Part shown: one piece after another, positions 53,529 to 63,557 of the stretch
Numbering within the stretch: position 1 is the first letter of the stretch
Layout of the letters: each line of letters opens with the position of its first letter
Assembly: GCA_021399435.1 (NCBI GenBank)
Contig: JAJTUP010000027.1
Coordinates: 744,001-808,000, forward strand
DNA: 64,000 nucleotides
Source: Diaporthe sp. PMI_573
Lineage: Eukaryota > Ascomycota > Sordariomycetes > Diaporthales > Diaporthaceae
Direction: 5' to 3'
Program-made: the position numbers and the translations under genes
The notes under the pieces: generated by a model
What the model was told of the DNA's origin: nothing
The model's input: the letters and a program-made list of their open reading frames with translations, nothing else
The model's database searches: none

Positions 53529-55136
53529 ATGGCCGACTTCGACCTGGCCAGCCTCTCGCCTGGCCAGCAGGAAGCTCTCCAACAGTACACGGCCTTCACC
53601 AACCAAGAACCCAAGGACGCAGTCCCACTGCTAGAGCGGTCACAATGGAACGTGCAGATCGCAATCACAAAGTTCTTTGACGGCGAGGGCCCCGACCCTG
53701 TGGCAGAGGCACAGGCACAACAGCAACGAGCACAAGCCGACGTGCCCCGGCCCGCCGGACGACACGAGAACCTCCAAGAGAGCTTCTACGCCCCGGTGGG
53801 CAGGCCGCCGCGCCGCGACCGGACCGAGCCTGCACCCCGCATCGTACCGCAGCCATCAACAACTTATCCCGTTCCATGGCTGTTCTCCCTCATCTTCGCT
53901 CCCTTCCAGCTCGGCTGGAAGCTGTTTGCCAGCCTCTTCCGACCCATCTACTACATCCTGTCCTTCCTGCCGCAGTCGCTGCGGCCCCGCGCCGTCTCAA
54001 ATTCCATCACCCGCGGTCTGCGCAACACAAATGGGCGGAAAATGCTCCTGCCGCGGGACTCGGCCGCCCGCTTCAGGCGTGAGTTCGAGGAGGAATATGG
54101 GTCCCCTGCCGGTGGCAGCCCTGCACTGCCATGGTTCGAGGGCGGGTTCGCGCAGGCTCAGGACCTGGCCAAGAAAGAGCTCAAGTTCCTACTGGTGGTG
54201 CTGATGTCACCCGAGCACGACGACACGGCGCCCTTCGCGCGCGACGTCCTCCTCGGCCCGGAGGTGGCCGCCTTCCTGTGCGACCCAGCCTCTAACGTGG
54301 TGCTGTGGGGCGGCAACGTGCTCGACAGCGAGGCCTACATCGTCTCGCAGGAGTACAACTGCACCAAGTTCCCCTTCTCCGTCCTCATCAGCCTGACCCC
54401 CAAGGAGGGCACCACCCGCATGGGCATCATCAAGAGGCTGGCGGGCGCCACCACGCCAGCCGCCTACCTTTCGGGCCTGCGTTCCGCCATGGACAAGTAC
54501 TCCCCAGACCTGGAGGGCCTGCGCGCCGAGCGCGTCGCTCAGGAGACATCGCGCAGTCTGCGGACGGAACAAGACTCGGCCTACGAGCGATCGTTGGCGC
54601 GGGACCGCGAGCGCGCCAGGCAGAAGCGCGAGGCGGCGGCGGCGGCGGCGGAAGCAGAGCAGCGCGGGAGGGAGCGAGCCGAACGAGCCGCGGAGCAGGA
54701 CCGCAAGCGCCAGCTGTGGCGGCGCTGGCGGGTGACGACCATCGCGCCGGAGCCGCCGGCCGGCGAGGCGGACGTGGTGCGGCTGGCGCTCAAGATGCCC
54801 GAGGAGACGGGCGCGGGCCGCGTGATCCGGCGTTTCGCGGGCAACACGACGGTCGAGGAGCTCTACGCCTTCGTCGAGTGCTACGGCGTCCTGCAGGCGC
54901 GGGCTGGCGGCGGGGAGGATGAGTCGGAGCTGGACGACAAGGGCGCGCCGGAGGGGTACGAGCACGCCTATGGCTTCCGGCTTACGAGCTTGCTGCCCAG
55001 GGAGGTGTTTGAGCCGACGCGGGACAAGACTCTGCGGGAGACCATTGGGAAGTCTGGGAACCTCATCGTCGAGGGTGTATTTGATGCTGAGGAGGATGCG
55101 GACGGTGTGGTTGAGGGCGAGCAGCAGGCATCATAG
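53529..55136 (+). CDS. UBX-domain ER-membrane protein of the UBXD8/Ubx2 type
   Basis: Single exon, 535 residues, with an ATG in good context. Residues 8-50 form a UBA-like domain (QQEALQQYTAF, NVQIAITKFFDG). Residues about 114-148 are a hydrophobic hairpin (VPWLFSLIFAPFQLGWKLFA) that anchors such proteins in the ER or lipid-droplet monolayer. Residues about 195-330 are the UAS thioredoxin-like domain (KFLLVVLMSPEHDD, FPFSVLISLTP). An Arg/Glu/Ala coiled coil spans 335-395. The UBX domain covers about 400-520, ending near YGFRLTSLLPREVFE. The UBX domain recruits Cdc48/p97, so the protein likely serves ER-associated degradation and lipid-droplet turnover. The order UBA-hairpin-UAS-UBX is diagnostic. 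Confidence 0.9.
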   Translation: MADFDLASLSPGQQEALQQYTAFTNQEPKDAVPLLERSQWNVQIAITKFFDGEGPDPVAEAQAQQQRAQADVPRPAGRHENLQESFYAPVGRPPRRDRTEPAPRIVPQPSTTYPVPWLFSLIFAPFQLGWKLFASLFRPIYYILSFLPQSLRPRAVSNSITRGLRNTNGRKMLLPRDSAARFRREFEEEYGSPAGGSPALPWFEGGFAQAQDLAKKELKFLLVVLMSPEHDDTAPFARDVLLGPEVAAFLCDPASNVVLWGGNVLDSEAYIVSQEYNCTKFPFSVLISLTPKEGTTRMGIIKRLAGATTPAAYLSGLRSAMDKYSPDLEGLRAERVAQETSRSLRTEQDSAYERSLARDRERARQKREAAAAAAEAEQRGRERAERAAEQDRKRQLWRRWRVTTIAPEPPAGEADVVRLALKMPEETGAGRVIRRFAGNTTVEELYAFVECYGVLQARAGGGEDESELDDKGAPEGYEHAYGFRLTSLLPREVFEPTRDKTLRETIGKSGNLIVEGVFDAEEDADGVVEGEQQAS

Positions 55137-55436
55137 AATGAGCGTCTTCGTGGCCCCTGGGACAGAATTGTGCACCAACATAGAGCATTGGCAAGTACGC
55201 TACTTCTCGAAATTGGTTCCTAAGGAAAAACACAGTTTGAGCGCAGGTGTTGCGGATAAATCTGACTGTAGTTTAATTATGCTTTTACTCGCTGATGTAA
55301 TGAGGACCAAAATTATGAAAGCCTTCCGTGCCGCATGCCCCGTTTCAACACAAACAACGCTTGGCCGGTCCAGTGATCTACCCGTTCTGCGGCCGAGTTC
55401 ATGAGCCGAGCTGAGGTCATAGTTTCGACAGTTTTG
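55137..55436. other. short convergent intergenic region
   Basis: Contains the 3' flanks of the UBX gene and of the small minus-strand ORF. No other feature is evident. Confidence 0.4.
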
Positions 55437-55853
55437 CTATTGGGGCCATAATGTCCGATAGGCTTCCTCAAGATCTTCCCCCGTCGGATGCGATTCTATG
55501 GCGTCGTCAGTAGCTTTTCGCCTCGGTCCTCCCCTAAGCCTCGCCGGCCGTCGCGCCCGTCCTCCTGTGGGAGGCGCCACCTCCTTGTCGCCGCCTTCGG
55601 GGCGGCTGCCCTGGGTCCGCCGCGCCCGTTGCGGATGACTCCTGGACGAATCTCTATGTTTGGTCGTTCTCTCGCCGGCTTCCCAGACCAGCGGCATCTG
55701 CGAAACTTTATTGACCCTGATCTCCACCACATCACCCAGGCGTATTACCACGCCGTCCAGCTGGGCCTGCACCGCTGTGTCCTTCGGTTTGGCGGGCCCG
55801 TCTGGTGAGGGACTAGCCGGCGGTTTGTTGTCGGAAGGGCGATCAGTGGGCAT
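55437..55853 (-). CDS. hypothetical ORF, in frame downstream of the Shb17-like stop
   Basis: 138 residues from the ATG at 55853. The best-ordered part is QAQLDGVVIRLGDVVEIRVN, suggesting a small beta-rich module. The rest is Arg/Pro/Gly-rich, ending HPTGEDLEEAYRTLWPQ. The same frame is open from the TAG of the upstream phosphatase gene (55989-55991) through this ORF, 184 codons in all. It may be an independent small gene, an alternative C-terminus reached by readthrough, or 3' untranslated sequence. A CTGAC...CCATAG stretch near 55490 resembles an intron end. No family was recognised. Confidence 0.35.
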   Translation of the reverse strand: MPTDRPSDNKPPASPSPDGPAKPKDTAVQAQLDGVVIRLGDVVEIRVNKVSQMPLVWEAGERTTKHRDSSRSHPQRARRTQGSRPEGGDKEVAPPTGGRARRPARLRGGPRRKATDDAIESHPTGEDLEEAYRTLWPQ

Positions 55854-55988
55854 GTCTCCCGAGGACGCCTGAGATTTGAGCTGCGGAGAATCTGTGGGGC
55901 TGTGAACATGGTCGTCGCAGAGCTTGGCACCGACTGTGTCTGAGTCTGAACCATCATGCAGGGTACTAGACAGGCCATGCCCGGGCTC

Positions 55989-56870
55989 CTAATTCCTGGG
56001 GGCCTCGGCGATCGCCTCTTTGGCGTTGCTAACCACAAAGGCGCCGCCGAGCAGTATAGCCGGCTCGTCGATGCTGTGGTGCTCGTAACTAAGAGTACCC
56101 ACACCACCTGCCTCCATCAGGAAGGTCGGACCGTCCTGGAGCGTCTTCCCGACCCATCTCATGGCGAATGCACGAAGGATGTGGCCGTGGCCGACGACAA
56201 GCACGTCGCCCGTGCCCTCGTTGGAGGAGGAGAGGTCCTTGCCCTCCTGCATGAACGGCTCCTGGTAAGAGCGGATTGTAGCAATCAGCCTGTCGAGGCG
56301 CTTGGTGACGTCGTCTGGCGACTCGCCGCCGCGGCAGCCGTCCCTCCAGATGTCCCAGTTCTCGCCGAGGCCCTGGTCCTTCCTCCGCTGGCGGATCTCC
56401 TTGCTGGTGATCCCCTCGTAGTCACCATAGTCCCACTCGCGAATATCTTCTGTGATCTCTATGCGTGCGTTGCAAGCCAGGCCCGGTGAGTCGCCGACGG
56501 GCCCGTGGGGATCCCAGGGGAGGTCCTTGAAGCCGAGGTTGAGCAGCTCAAAGGTCCGCTGGGCTCGCTTCCGCGGAGAGACAAAGCTGTGGGGTACCAA
56601 TGAGCATGGGATTCGTACACGGAATGAGTTGTTTGCGTGTACGCCGCGGTAACCTGGGGCTTGTGAGATGGGCGCGGTGATTGGGCCTTACATATGAGTG
56701 AGTTTGTTTGGCACGATGAGCCTATCGTTCCCCACCAGAGCCCTCCCGGTGGCCCTGACTCTCTTCTCGCCGTCGGCAGTGAGAGCGATGTCTGTGGTGC
56801 CGGTGTGCTTTCCGTTCAGTGACCACTCAGTCTCGCCGTGACGGGCGATGAAGACTCGTGGGGTGGACAT
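55989..56870 (-). CDS. SHB17: sedoheptulose-1,7-bisphosphatase-like histidine phosphatase (Shb17-like)
   Basis: Two exons, 56870-56692 and 56586-55989 (105-nt intron, GTAAGG donor), give 258 residues. RHGETEW (R10, H11, G12, E13) is the phosphohistidine motif of the phosphoglycerate-mutase-like fold, and [15 protein letters not shown] carries the second His. Blocks such as [48 protein letters not shown] and [20 protein letters not shown] match yeast Shb17 closely. That enzyme feeds ribose synthesis by riboneogenesis. Cytosolic and intact. The coding frame continues open past its TAG for 184 codons into the ORF at 55437-55853, which is unusual. Confidence 0.87.
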
Positions 56871-56960
56871 GATAAAGGTTATTACCGGGAGGGGATGCCG
56901 GTCGCCCTCGCGCGCATAAAGCTGTCAAAAACCCTGGTTCGGAGTAAATGGCGTGAAGTG

Positions 56961-56988
56961 GTGCGTGGTGCGTGGTGCGTGGTGCGTG
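56961..56988. repeat. GTGCGTG x4 repeat upstream of the Shb17-like gene
   Basis: Four perfect 7-bp units about 90 bp upstream of the minus-strand ATG at 56870. Confidence 0.85.
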
Positions 56989-57266
56989 TTGGCAGGCGGG
57001 TGTGGTGTTTCAGCAGCTCCGTGACTCTGACACTCGGCGAGGCAATGTGAGACGAACCAAACCCGGACGGGGAGGTGTTGAATGGGAGCTGGAGGCTGCT
57101 GGTGGTTTCAATTGTCTAAACTAGGCCAGGTCTCAACGGCGGCCGAGTCCTGTGTCTCTCGATTTATGTTTTGTTTCCCCCCCCTTTGCTTGGCTTGTTC
57201 CTTCTCCCTCGTCTTTTTTTTCTCTTGGCTGGACAACACCGTCATAATATAGCATCCACCCCCGTC

Positions 57267-57734
57267 ATGGCACCTGCTTCCGCATTTCCGCGCTGCTTAC
57301 TAAGGACCTTGTCCAAAGGCGCCCCGCGCCTGCCGAGCCAACCGGGCGCCGACCCCGACTCCCCAGCTTTGAGCCCAGGAATCGAGTTGGATCTGCTGGG
57401 CCCACAAGGAGAGAATGGGGCCGCGCCTGCAGATCATCAGCCCGCAGACTGCCAGCAAATCTCGTCGGTGCGACGACGTGTCACACTGCTCACCACGGCT
57501 GCTTCTGCGCTAGAATCACCAGCCTCCACCCCGTCATCCTCACCATTAACCACGCCCACACCCTCGCTTCCTTGGCCATCACACCCAGTCGCACACCTTC
57601 GCAGGCACGCCCGGAACGGCTCTATTACCAGTGTCGCCTCCGACACATCTTCCCTGTCGACGACGACGAGGACGACGAGGTCGACGGAACGACACGCAGA
57701 AGCAGCATCCGTCTGGAGGGACTTCTGGGGTTGA
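57267..57734 (+). CDS. small hypothetical protein, unrecognised
   Basis: 155 residues from the ATG at 57267 (GTCATGG context). The N-terminus MAPASAFPRCLLRTLSKGAP is basic and could be a mitochondrial presequence. The rest is Ser/Thr/Pro-rich with basic clusters and no domain. It ends in VWRDFWG, 94 nt before the next plus-strand gene. An internal segment ending GCGCTAG could be an unrecognised intron. It may be genuine or a leader ORF of the next gene. Confidence 0.4.
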   Translation: MAPASAFPRCLLRTLSKGAPRLPSQPGADPDSPALSPGIELDLLGPQGENGAAPADHQPADCQQISSVRRRVTLLTTAASALESPASTPSSSPLTTPTPSLPWPSHPVAHLRRHARNGSITSVASDTSSLSTTTRTTRSTERHAEAASVWRDFWG

Positions 57735-57828
57735 GTGTGCAGGGGCCGGGTTCCAACCAGAGGAGCAACGGACCTCCGGTCATCATCCGTGCCTACCATC
57801 ACCGGCTAGCAGCCGGACAGACAGCAGC

Positions 57829-58197
57829 ATGCTGCGACGCACCCTCCCATCAACCGCAGCGAGGAGCTTGCGGCGATACGCATCTGCCTCAGGGGATGCT
57901 GCGGACCTCAACTCGCCCAGCCGCCAGAATTTCCGCCGCGTGGTCCTCACCGGGGCGGTGGCCCTCGTCACGGTGGTCGGCGCCATCACCGGCGCCAGCC
58001 TCAAGGCCGACAAGGAAGCCGTCACGCAGAGGCAGAAGGCGCAGGAGATGCCTGTCGCCGAGCGCGTCGCCATGATCGACGCGCGGCGCGCAGAGCTGCT
58101 CAGGGCCAAGGCGGGCCTGGAGAGGAAACTGGAGAGGCTGCAGGCGAGGATGGGCGGTGAAGCTGCCGCCAAGGAGGGAAGCCAGCAGAGGAACTGA
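57829..58197 (+). CDS. small mitochondrial membrane protein, unnamed
   Basis: 122 residues from the ATG at 57829; the frame is open upstream but lacks an ATG of comparable fit. The N-terminus MLRRTLPSTAARSLRRYASA is a clear mitochondrial targeting sequence. One hydrophobic helix follows (VVLTGAVALVTVVGAITGAS), then a charged coiled coil (AERVAMIDARRAELLRAKAG, LERKLERLQARMGG). The layout suggests an inner-membrane protein with the coiled coil on one face, as in small assembly factors of the respiratory chain. I cannot name the family. Confidence 0.65.
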   Translation: MLRRTLPSTAARSLRRYASASGDAADLNSPSRQNFRRVVLTGAVALVTVVGAITGASLKADKEAVTQRQKAQEMPVAERVAMIDARRAELLRAKAGLERKLERLQARMGGEAAAKEGSQQRN

Positions 58198-60302
58198 TCT
58201 GAGGAGAGAGATCTGAAGTCAAGAATGGTTAAGGAAGTTTGCCCGCCAGCCTAATGCATCGGGCTGTGCGTCGCCCATTTGTGGGACAATGTGGGAAGCC
58301 TAGGCACGGCCGACGACAGATGTGAAGGTTGCGGCCCAGAATCAAGCTGCGGTGATTCCAAGCCATGGTGGACTTCGCAAACTTTGCGTGACGACGAAGC
58401 TACTGGGGCCGGACACGGTCAATTCCACCCAAGGTATTGACAATCGGACCCAACCATCGACATTATGTTTTTGGAGCGAGTGTGTCAGCGCCGGGGGGGG
58501 GTGGTTTCAAGGCGCCAGCTATTCCAGAAGGTAATCACCACATTGGAGCTCAGTGAAGGTGAACCGAATGTCAGGAGGGGGCATACAATCTCATGCAATG
58601 TCCATGCAAACAAGACAACATCCGATCTTAGCCTGCAGCATATCAGTCGACTTGCGCACCACATTTTCAACAGCTGGCGGGATGGCCGATTCGGGAGAGC
58701 CCCCGTTGGGTACCGAGTTCAAATCCCGCCGGCTTCACCCAGCAAAACTCTGATGATCCCAGCCTGGTGGCGGCCGGGGGGTGGTTTCTGACTCCTGGGG
58801 GCTTGCCCCTAGAAGGGTCTTTTTGGACTTTTTGACCTATCCAGCTCTACTTGGGGGGGAGGTGCCTTTTTTGGAGGGGGCCCTCCTCTTCTTCAAGACC
58901 GCCAGTCATTTGGACTTGGAAAAACGAGGCTTTGCTCATGGGGATACTCAAAGAAGCATTTTCAGGGCTTGGTGTGACCCATCTCCTTCAGATACAAACA
59001 GTCACAGGACCAGACCAGTGACTGCTCAGGGACTTCCAAACATCACGACAAAGGGGAACGGGGAACGGCAGGCTTGAGAAAGGCTAGAGTCACTCTGCAC
59101 GATGGAAGGATAAATTGTGCCTGTAAGAATTGCATTTTGACCATAGACAATGTACATTAGACCAATTGATACCCCAAATTGAGACACTGCTTCCAAGCAT
59201 CCATTCAAGCAGGTCACCCATCCACTAGGCGTTGAATGCACCATCAGAATTGACAGCAGTTCACCATCCTCCTACCCCCTTGCTATCACGGAAAAGAACC
59301 AACCTAGTTTCTCTCACCGAGATATTAACCTCACCGTTGGCCCAAGCGCTCCCTCGCTTCAGACCCGAGCAAGCGGGCCAGGGTCGTCTTGAAGCCCCGT
59401 CTCAAAGAAACCGACCTGTAACAAAACGCCTCATCCTCGCCTCGCCTTGCCGATTAGCCCCATAAGTGGTGGATCTGGATCGGCCCCTTCTTCCCCCTTT
59501 GCCCCTGAGCGAACCCGTTTCGAAAATTCCCACATCCCCCAGTCAGCTAACACGACCCCTATCCAAAACAAATTTGTTTATCGTTCAATTAGCTTTCGCG
59601 CCACGGAAGGGAGAGGGAAAAGGAATAGGACGATCACTTCGGAGAAGCAAAAAAATCACAGCGGGGCCCACCACTTTCGATAACTGGCATGTTGGCAAAA
59701 ATAGTTCAGATCAACGCCGTCATTCGCGACGAGGCAGATCGCCCATGTCCATATTGTGTTCTTCTGGTATCATTAAACTGTACTAATTTTTGGTGTGGCG
59801 CAAACGAGGTGGTTTGTCTATCGCCCACAAGCGCCGAAACCCATGAAGACCGCCATCGCAGTGGTTCTCCTCTCTTTCCGTCCAGGCCAGCCCGTCCGTA
59901 TTTCCCTTTCTCAAATAGTGATCGAGGCCGTATTGATCAGCCTCCGGGTCGCTCTATCTTCGGTCGTCCTAGTCCCATTTATCCCGGGCCAGAGCCCAAA
60001 TGCGTTTCTTTCCTGCCTTGTCTTCCGTGTGTTTTGCCTCCCATATGCTCCAACAATCGTGAGGGAGGATTCCGAAGATGGCTCCATTGCATCAGCCCCA
60101 AAACGCCAAATAAAAAAAAAACCAAAACCGAGAACGAGTCCTTTGTAGGAGGCCTGAGTACCAATCATGATGCCTCCTTTCCGCCTGCACAATGGCGATA
60201 TTAAAAATATACATTCAAAAGTGAATTTGACGACCCCCTATCCATTGATGGATACACCGCTGGCTCGAGCACCGCGAAGTTGTCCTCTGCCTGGTTTCTG
60301 TC
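58198..60302. other. intergenic, no protein gene seen
   Basis: 2.1 kb. A tRNA-like fragment lies at 58676-58731. Other frames (58465-58791, 59466-60204) have no motif. G-runs at 58490-58500 and 58850-58860 are notable but unexplained. The end of this stretch is the 3' flank of Sec2. Confidence 0.4.
58676..58731 (+). ncRNA. tRNA-like fragment (pseudo-tRNA) with A and B boxes
   Basis: TGGCCGATTCGG at 58683-58694 matches the Pol III A box, and GAGTTCAAATCCC at 58715-58727 matches the B box. GGCGGGA (58676-58682) pairs perfectly with TCCCGCC (58724-58730), like an acceptor stem. GGC/GCC pairs fit a short D stem. No anticodon arm fits in the remaining space, and the T stem overlaps the acceptor strand. 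It is probably a tRNA-Ser-like pseudogene or relic. Confidence 0.3.
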
Positions 60303-62519
60303 TTACGAAGAAGTCGGTGTGAGCGACTGCGTAGACAATCGGTTCATCTCCGTCGGTTCGGGGGTTCGAGGCGGCCTAGGAATTGCTTCCACCTCTTGCA
60401 TTGTTTCATGTTCCCCGGGCTTGCCGGCTTCGGACGACGTGGATTTATGGACAATGACCGAGTTGTCATCTGAAGTGTCACTAGTGTTCTCCGGGAGAGG
60501 CGGTTGACCTTGGATAGATTTGAGAGCGTTTCCTTCCAGCGGGGTGGCAAAGTCCTCAGCACTGTCGTCGTCCTCCGGGCTTGTTTCCCTCACCTCGTCC
60601 AGTGATTTCGGTTCCTCGATCACAGAGAGGGCCTTTTGCTCCGTATGAACAGACTCTTCCTGGCTCGGACGGGGACTTTTCTCGGCTATGCTGTTAGAGT
60701 GTCCATGGAATCCCTGAAGGATTGGACGGACGCCACCTCCGATGCGAGACCAGAACATGTTCTCCCGTAGCCTCACACTCTCCTCCCAAGCAGATTTCTC
60801 CGAGTCCTCATCATCAGTCCGCCAGTGACCATCCTTGACGATCCTCAGGAATCCGAGGAAGTCACATGTGGCTCGTACGCGACTAAGACAATACCGACAG
60901 AGAGGGTAGCGCTGTGAGGAGCTGCTCTCGCTCGTGCGGAAGCGGTATCTTCGGAGATACTGGTCGTCTTTGCGATTCTCTCCGCAGAGAGAGCACGGGT
61001 AGAACTGTGGCTTGGAGAGCATGGCGTATGTGCCCGTCGTTGGGACAGGTTCCACAACCAAGGAGCCATCAGACATAGCTGAGATAACCGAGCGCCGCGC
61101 CAGCCAAGACAAGCCCGGGGCAAGGTCCAGGCGGAGTGTCGGCTCCACATCTTCAGCGAGCACCCGTTTGTAGAACTTGCAGTCCTTCAACGGCGGAATT
61201 GGAACCATGGACGCAGTGGACATGCCGCTAACGGTGGACCCTGGAGTGTTTGGCGTCTGTATGGACAGTGTGGAAGAAGCTGCGGGAGATCCCATTGATG
61301 ACAGAGAAGCAGTAGAGGCACTAGAGGGTATGCCTATGGAGGTCACACTAGAAGCCGGTCCAAGAAGGCCGAGGCCGAGGGTCGAGTGGTTCCCTGATGG
61401 TGGTCGGCTCGCGGGGGTTCTCGATGCTTTGCAAAGACTCACGAAGTCGTCAAATGCGCCAATGTCGTTGCGAAGGACCGGTTGCAGGAGGTGGGTGAAG
61501 CTCGTGGGATAGGACGGAGTCACGAGGTCTGGGATGCCGGACTGCGAGCCGAGGTCCGATGTGGGCGTGTCGTCTTCTCTCGAATCAAACTTGCTGTACC
61601 CTGGGGATGATGGCGTTGTCGTCGCGGTATCATTGTCATGGTCGCTCATCTGCTCCATGACATGCTTCAACTCGATCAACTGTTCTTGTTGGGACTGGAG
61701 CAGGCCCTCCGTGTCGACCAATTGGGCTTTGAGAGCGCTGTTCTTACGCTGCAAGACCTCCTGCTCCTTACGTGACTCCTCCTTGGCCGAGATGACCATC
61801 TTGTTTGCCTCTTCGAAAAGTTCGGTCGTCAAATTCTCCAACTCTTGCTCGATTCTCTTCTTCTCTTCTTCGGCCGCTAAGCGCAGTTTCTTTTCGTCAG
61901 CAATTCTAGACAGCAAGTTAGTCTTCTCTGCCTCTGCCGACTTGCGCCTGATCCAAATATCGCCAACCAACATTTCTCTTTGCTTTTCGAGCTGGACCTC
62001 CATAGACTGGATCTGCTCCCGTGCCCTCTCGAGCTCGGCACGGGTTTGCGAGAGATTATCGTCGAGAGTCGTCTGGTGGTTGATGGCGTGGATAAGCTTC
62101 GAGCTGAGATGTGCGACCTCGTCGTTCAGCCCGGGGTGCTGCTGAGTACTCGAGGCATCGTCGGCGTTGGAGGGTGTCATCGCTCTGCTCCGAGGGTCGG
62201 GAATTGTAGTCAAATCGAAGTCACTTTCTTGTATGCCGGCGTATATTCTCTTGGGCTGTGGCTGAGGAGTGACGGGCATCGCCAGCGAGGAGACATCGGC
62301 GGTCATATTGGAGGTCTGGGTGTTGGACCTGGGCTTCGCAGAGGCGGGCAGCGTGCTGACGGTTGGGGTGGTGGAATTTGACTGAGAGCGTAGGTGACCT
62401 AATCGTCGCTGTTGTGGTGCCGGGCTCGCACTGGGGCTATGGTGGTATTGAGACCATCCTGCAGCCACGGTCATAAATCTGCGCCATAGCAAGTTAGACG
62501 TCTGGGATTTGACCTCCAT
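60303..62519 (-). CDS. SEC2: Sec2-like Rab guanine-nucleotide exchange factor
   Basis: Single frame of 738 residues from the ATG at 62519. A second ATG at 62474 follows a possible 3' splice site (TCTAAC...GCGCAG), so the true start may be there. Residues about 132-293 form a long coiled coil; ELENLTTELFEEANKMV inside it is the hallmark of Sec2/Rabin8 exchange factors for Sec4/Rab8. The segment around 440-500 (PIPPLKDCKFYKRVLAEDVE) and a cysteine pair set (YPCSLCGENRKDDQ, C509/C512; PLCRYC, C541/C544) are conserved in fungal Sec2. The C-terminus is acidic and disordered. The protein loads Sec4 with GTP on secretory vesicles during polarised growth. Confidence 0.9.
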   Translation of the reverse strand: MEVKSQTSNLLWRRFMTVAAGWSQYHHSPSASPAPQQRRLGHLRSQSNSTTPTVSTLPASAKPRSNTQTSNMTADVSSLAMPVTPQPQPKRIYAGIQESDFDLTTIPDPRSRAMTPSNADDASSTQQHPGLNDEVAHLSSKLIHAINHQTTLDDNLSQTRAELERAREQIQSMEVQLEKQREMLVGDIWIRRKSAEAEKTNLLSRIADEKKLRLAAEEEKKRIEQELENLTTELFEEANKMVISAKEESRKEQEVLQRKNSALKAQLVDTEGLLQSQQEQLIELKHVMEQMSDHDNDTATTTPSSPGYSKFDSREDDTPTSDLGSQSGIPDLVTPSYPTSFTHLLQPVLRNDIGAFDDFVSLCKASRTPASRPPSGNHSTLGLGLLGPASSVTSIGIPSSASTASLSSMGSPAASSTLSIQTPNTPGSTVSGMSTASMVPIPPLKDCKFYKRVLAEDVEPTLRLDLAPGLSWLARRSVISAMSDGSLVVEPVPTTGTYAMLSKPQFYPCSLCGENRKDDQYLRRYRFRTSESSSSQRYPLCRYCLSRVRATCDFLGFLRIVKDGHWRTDDEDSEKSAWEESVRLRENMFWSRIGGGVRPILQGFHGHSNSIAEKSPRPSQEESVHTEQKALSVIEEPKSLDEVRETSPEDDDSAEDFATPLEGNALKSIQGQPPLPENTSDTSDDNSVIVHKSTSSEAGKPGEHETMQEVEAIPRPPRTPEPTEMNRLSTQSLTPTSS

Positions 62520-62680
62520 GGAGGCTGAGGTCGGCGTTGTGAAGCGGGATTTCGGTCAGAGGGTGTGGGTCCGGTATAGGGGACGCGGCTCGAGAGGACG
62601 AAGTCCCTCATCATAGGCACACAAGAACAACAAAACAGCTGTCAAGCCGAGACGAGGAAGATGAGGAATGCGGTCATTCA

Positions 62681-62730
62681 TGTATGTAATGTATGTATGT
62701 ATGTACGTATGTACGTATGTACGTATGTAG
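62681..62730. repeat. GTAT/GTAC tetranucleotide microsatellite
   Basis: Alternating ATGT and ACGT units over about 50 nt, upstream of SEC2. Confidence 0.85.
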
Positions 62731-63520
62731 AGTACAATGCTGTGGCACCAAAAACGGCAATATCCCTCGGAACAAGGGACGGCAGGGAGAGGAAGGTGCG
62801 GTACGTACGAATCCAGCTTGGCGGATCAAGGGCAGAACCAGCGACGGTCCTGCGAGACAAGATACTAAATTGGTGTTTGACACGGGGGCGACGAAGGAGA
62901 CAAGAAAGTGCTGTGCTCCAGATCGGCAGCAAGGAGAGACAAGCGAATGTCTCGGTCGACGGTCCAGGTGCGAGGGCTAATAAAAAGGTGAGGAACGGCG
63001 ACGTGCCGAGCAGCTCGATGTAGCTCGACGGGGCGAGCTGGCGAGCAAGCAAAGCGCGTCGTGACGGGTCGAGTCGGGCCCGAGTCGAGCAGTCGAGCGC
63101 AGGTCGGGGTGTGAGACCTCTGAGCCGAGAGACAGATTAATATTAAAAAATGGCCATCCGGAAGGTAATCGGTAGACGTTGGCCTAGGTGAGGGTTGGCA
63201 AGCTGGAATGTGCGGATGGTGCAGGGAATTTGAATAGAGAGTATGAGAGACAGAGCTAGAGAGAGATAGATAGAAGGAAGGGAAGGGAATGTGTGGTGTG
63301 TTCGACTAGGTAGGAAGGAAGGAAGGAAAGTTGAGGGGAATGACGAAGCAGCTTTACGAGATGCGATATATTGTTGCAAAGAATGGACGGGAGGCGCTTG
63401 GGGGTGTGGGTGGGAAGGAAGGTGTGTTCGGGAGGAGGCGAGGCGAGTTAGTCCAGGTCCAAGGTCCAGGTGAGGGGAGAGAACAGAAGACCATCCAATT
63501 TGGGACCCGCTAGCTGGCCA

Positions 63521-63557
63521 GGTGCGGGTGCAGGTGCAGGTGCAGGTGCAGGTGCAG
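63521..63557. repeat. GGTGCA hexamer repeat
   Basis: About six tandem units. The complementary strand encodes spurious Cys/Thr repeats. Confidence 0.85.

Noticed and set aside
54207..54965. 252-codon minus-strand frame
   Set aside because: Antisense to the UAS/UBX coding region; Arg/Leu-rich shadow of a GC-rich gene.
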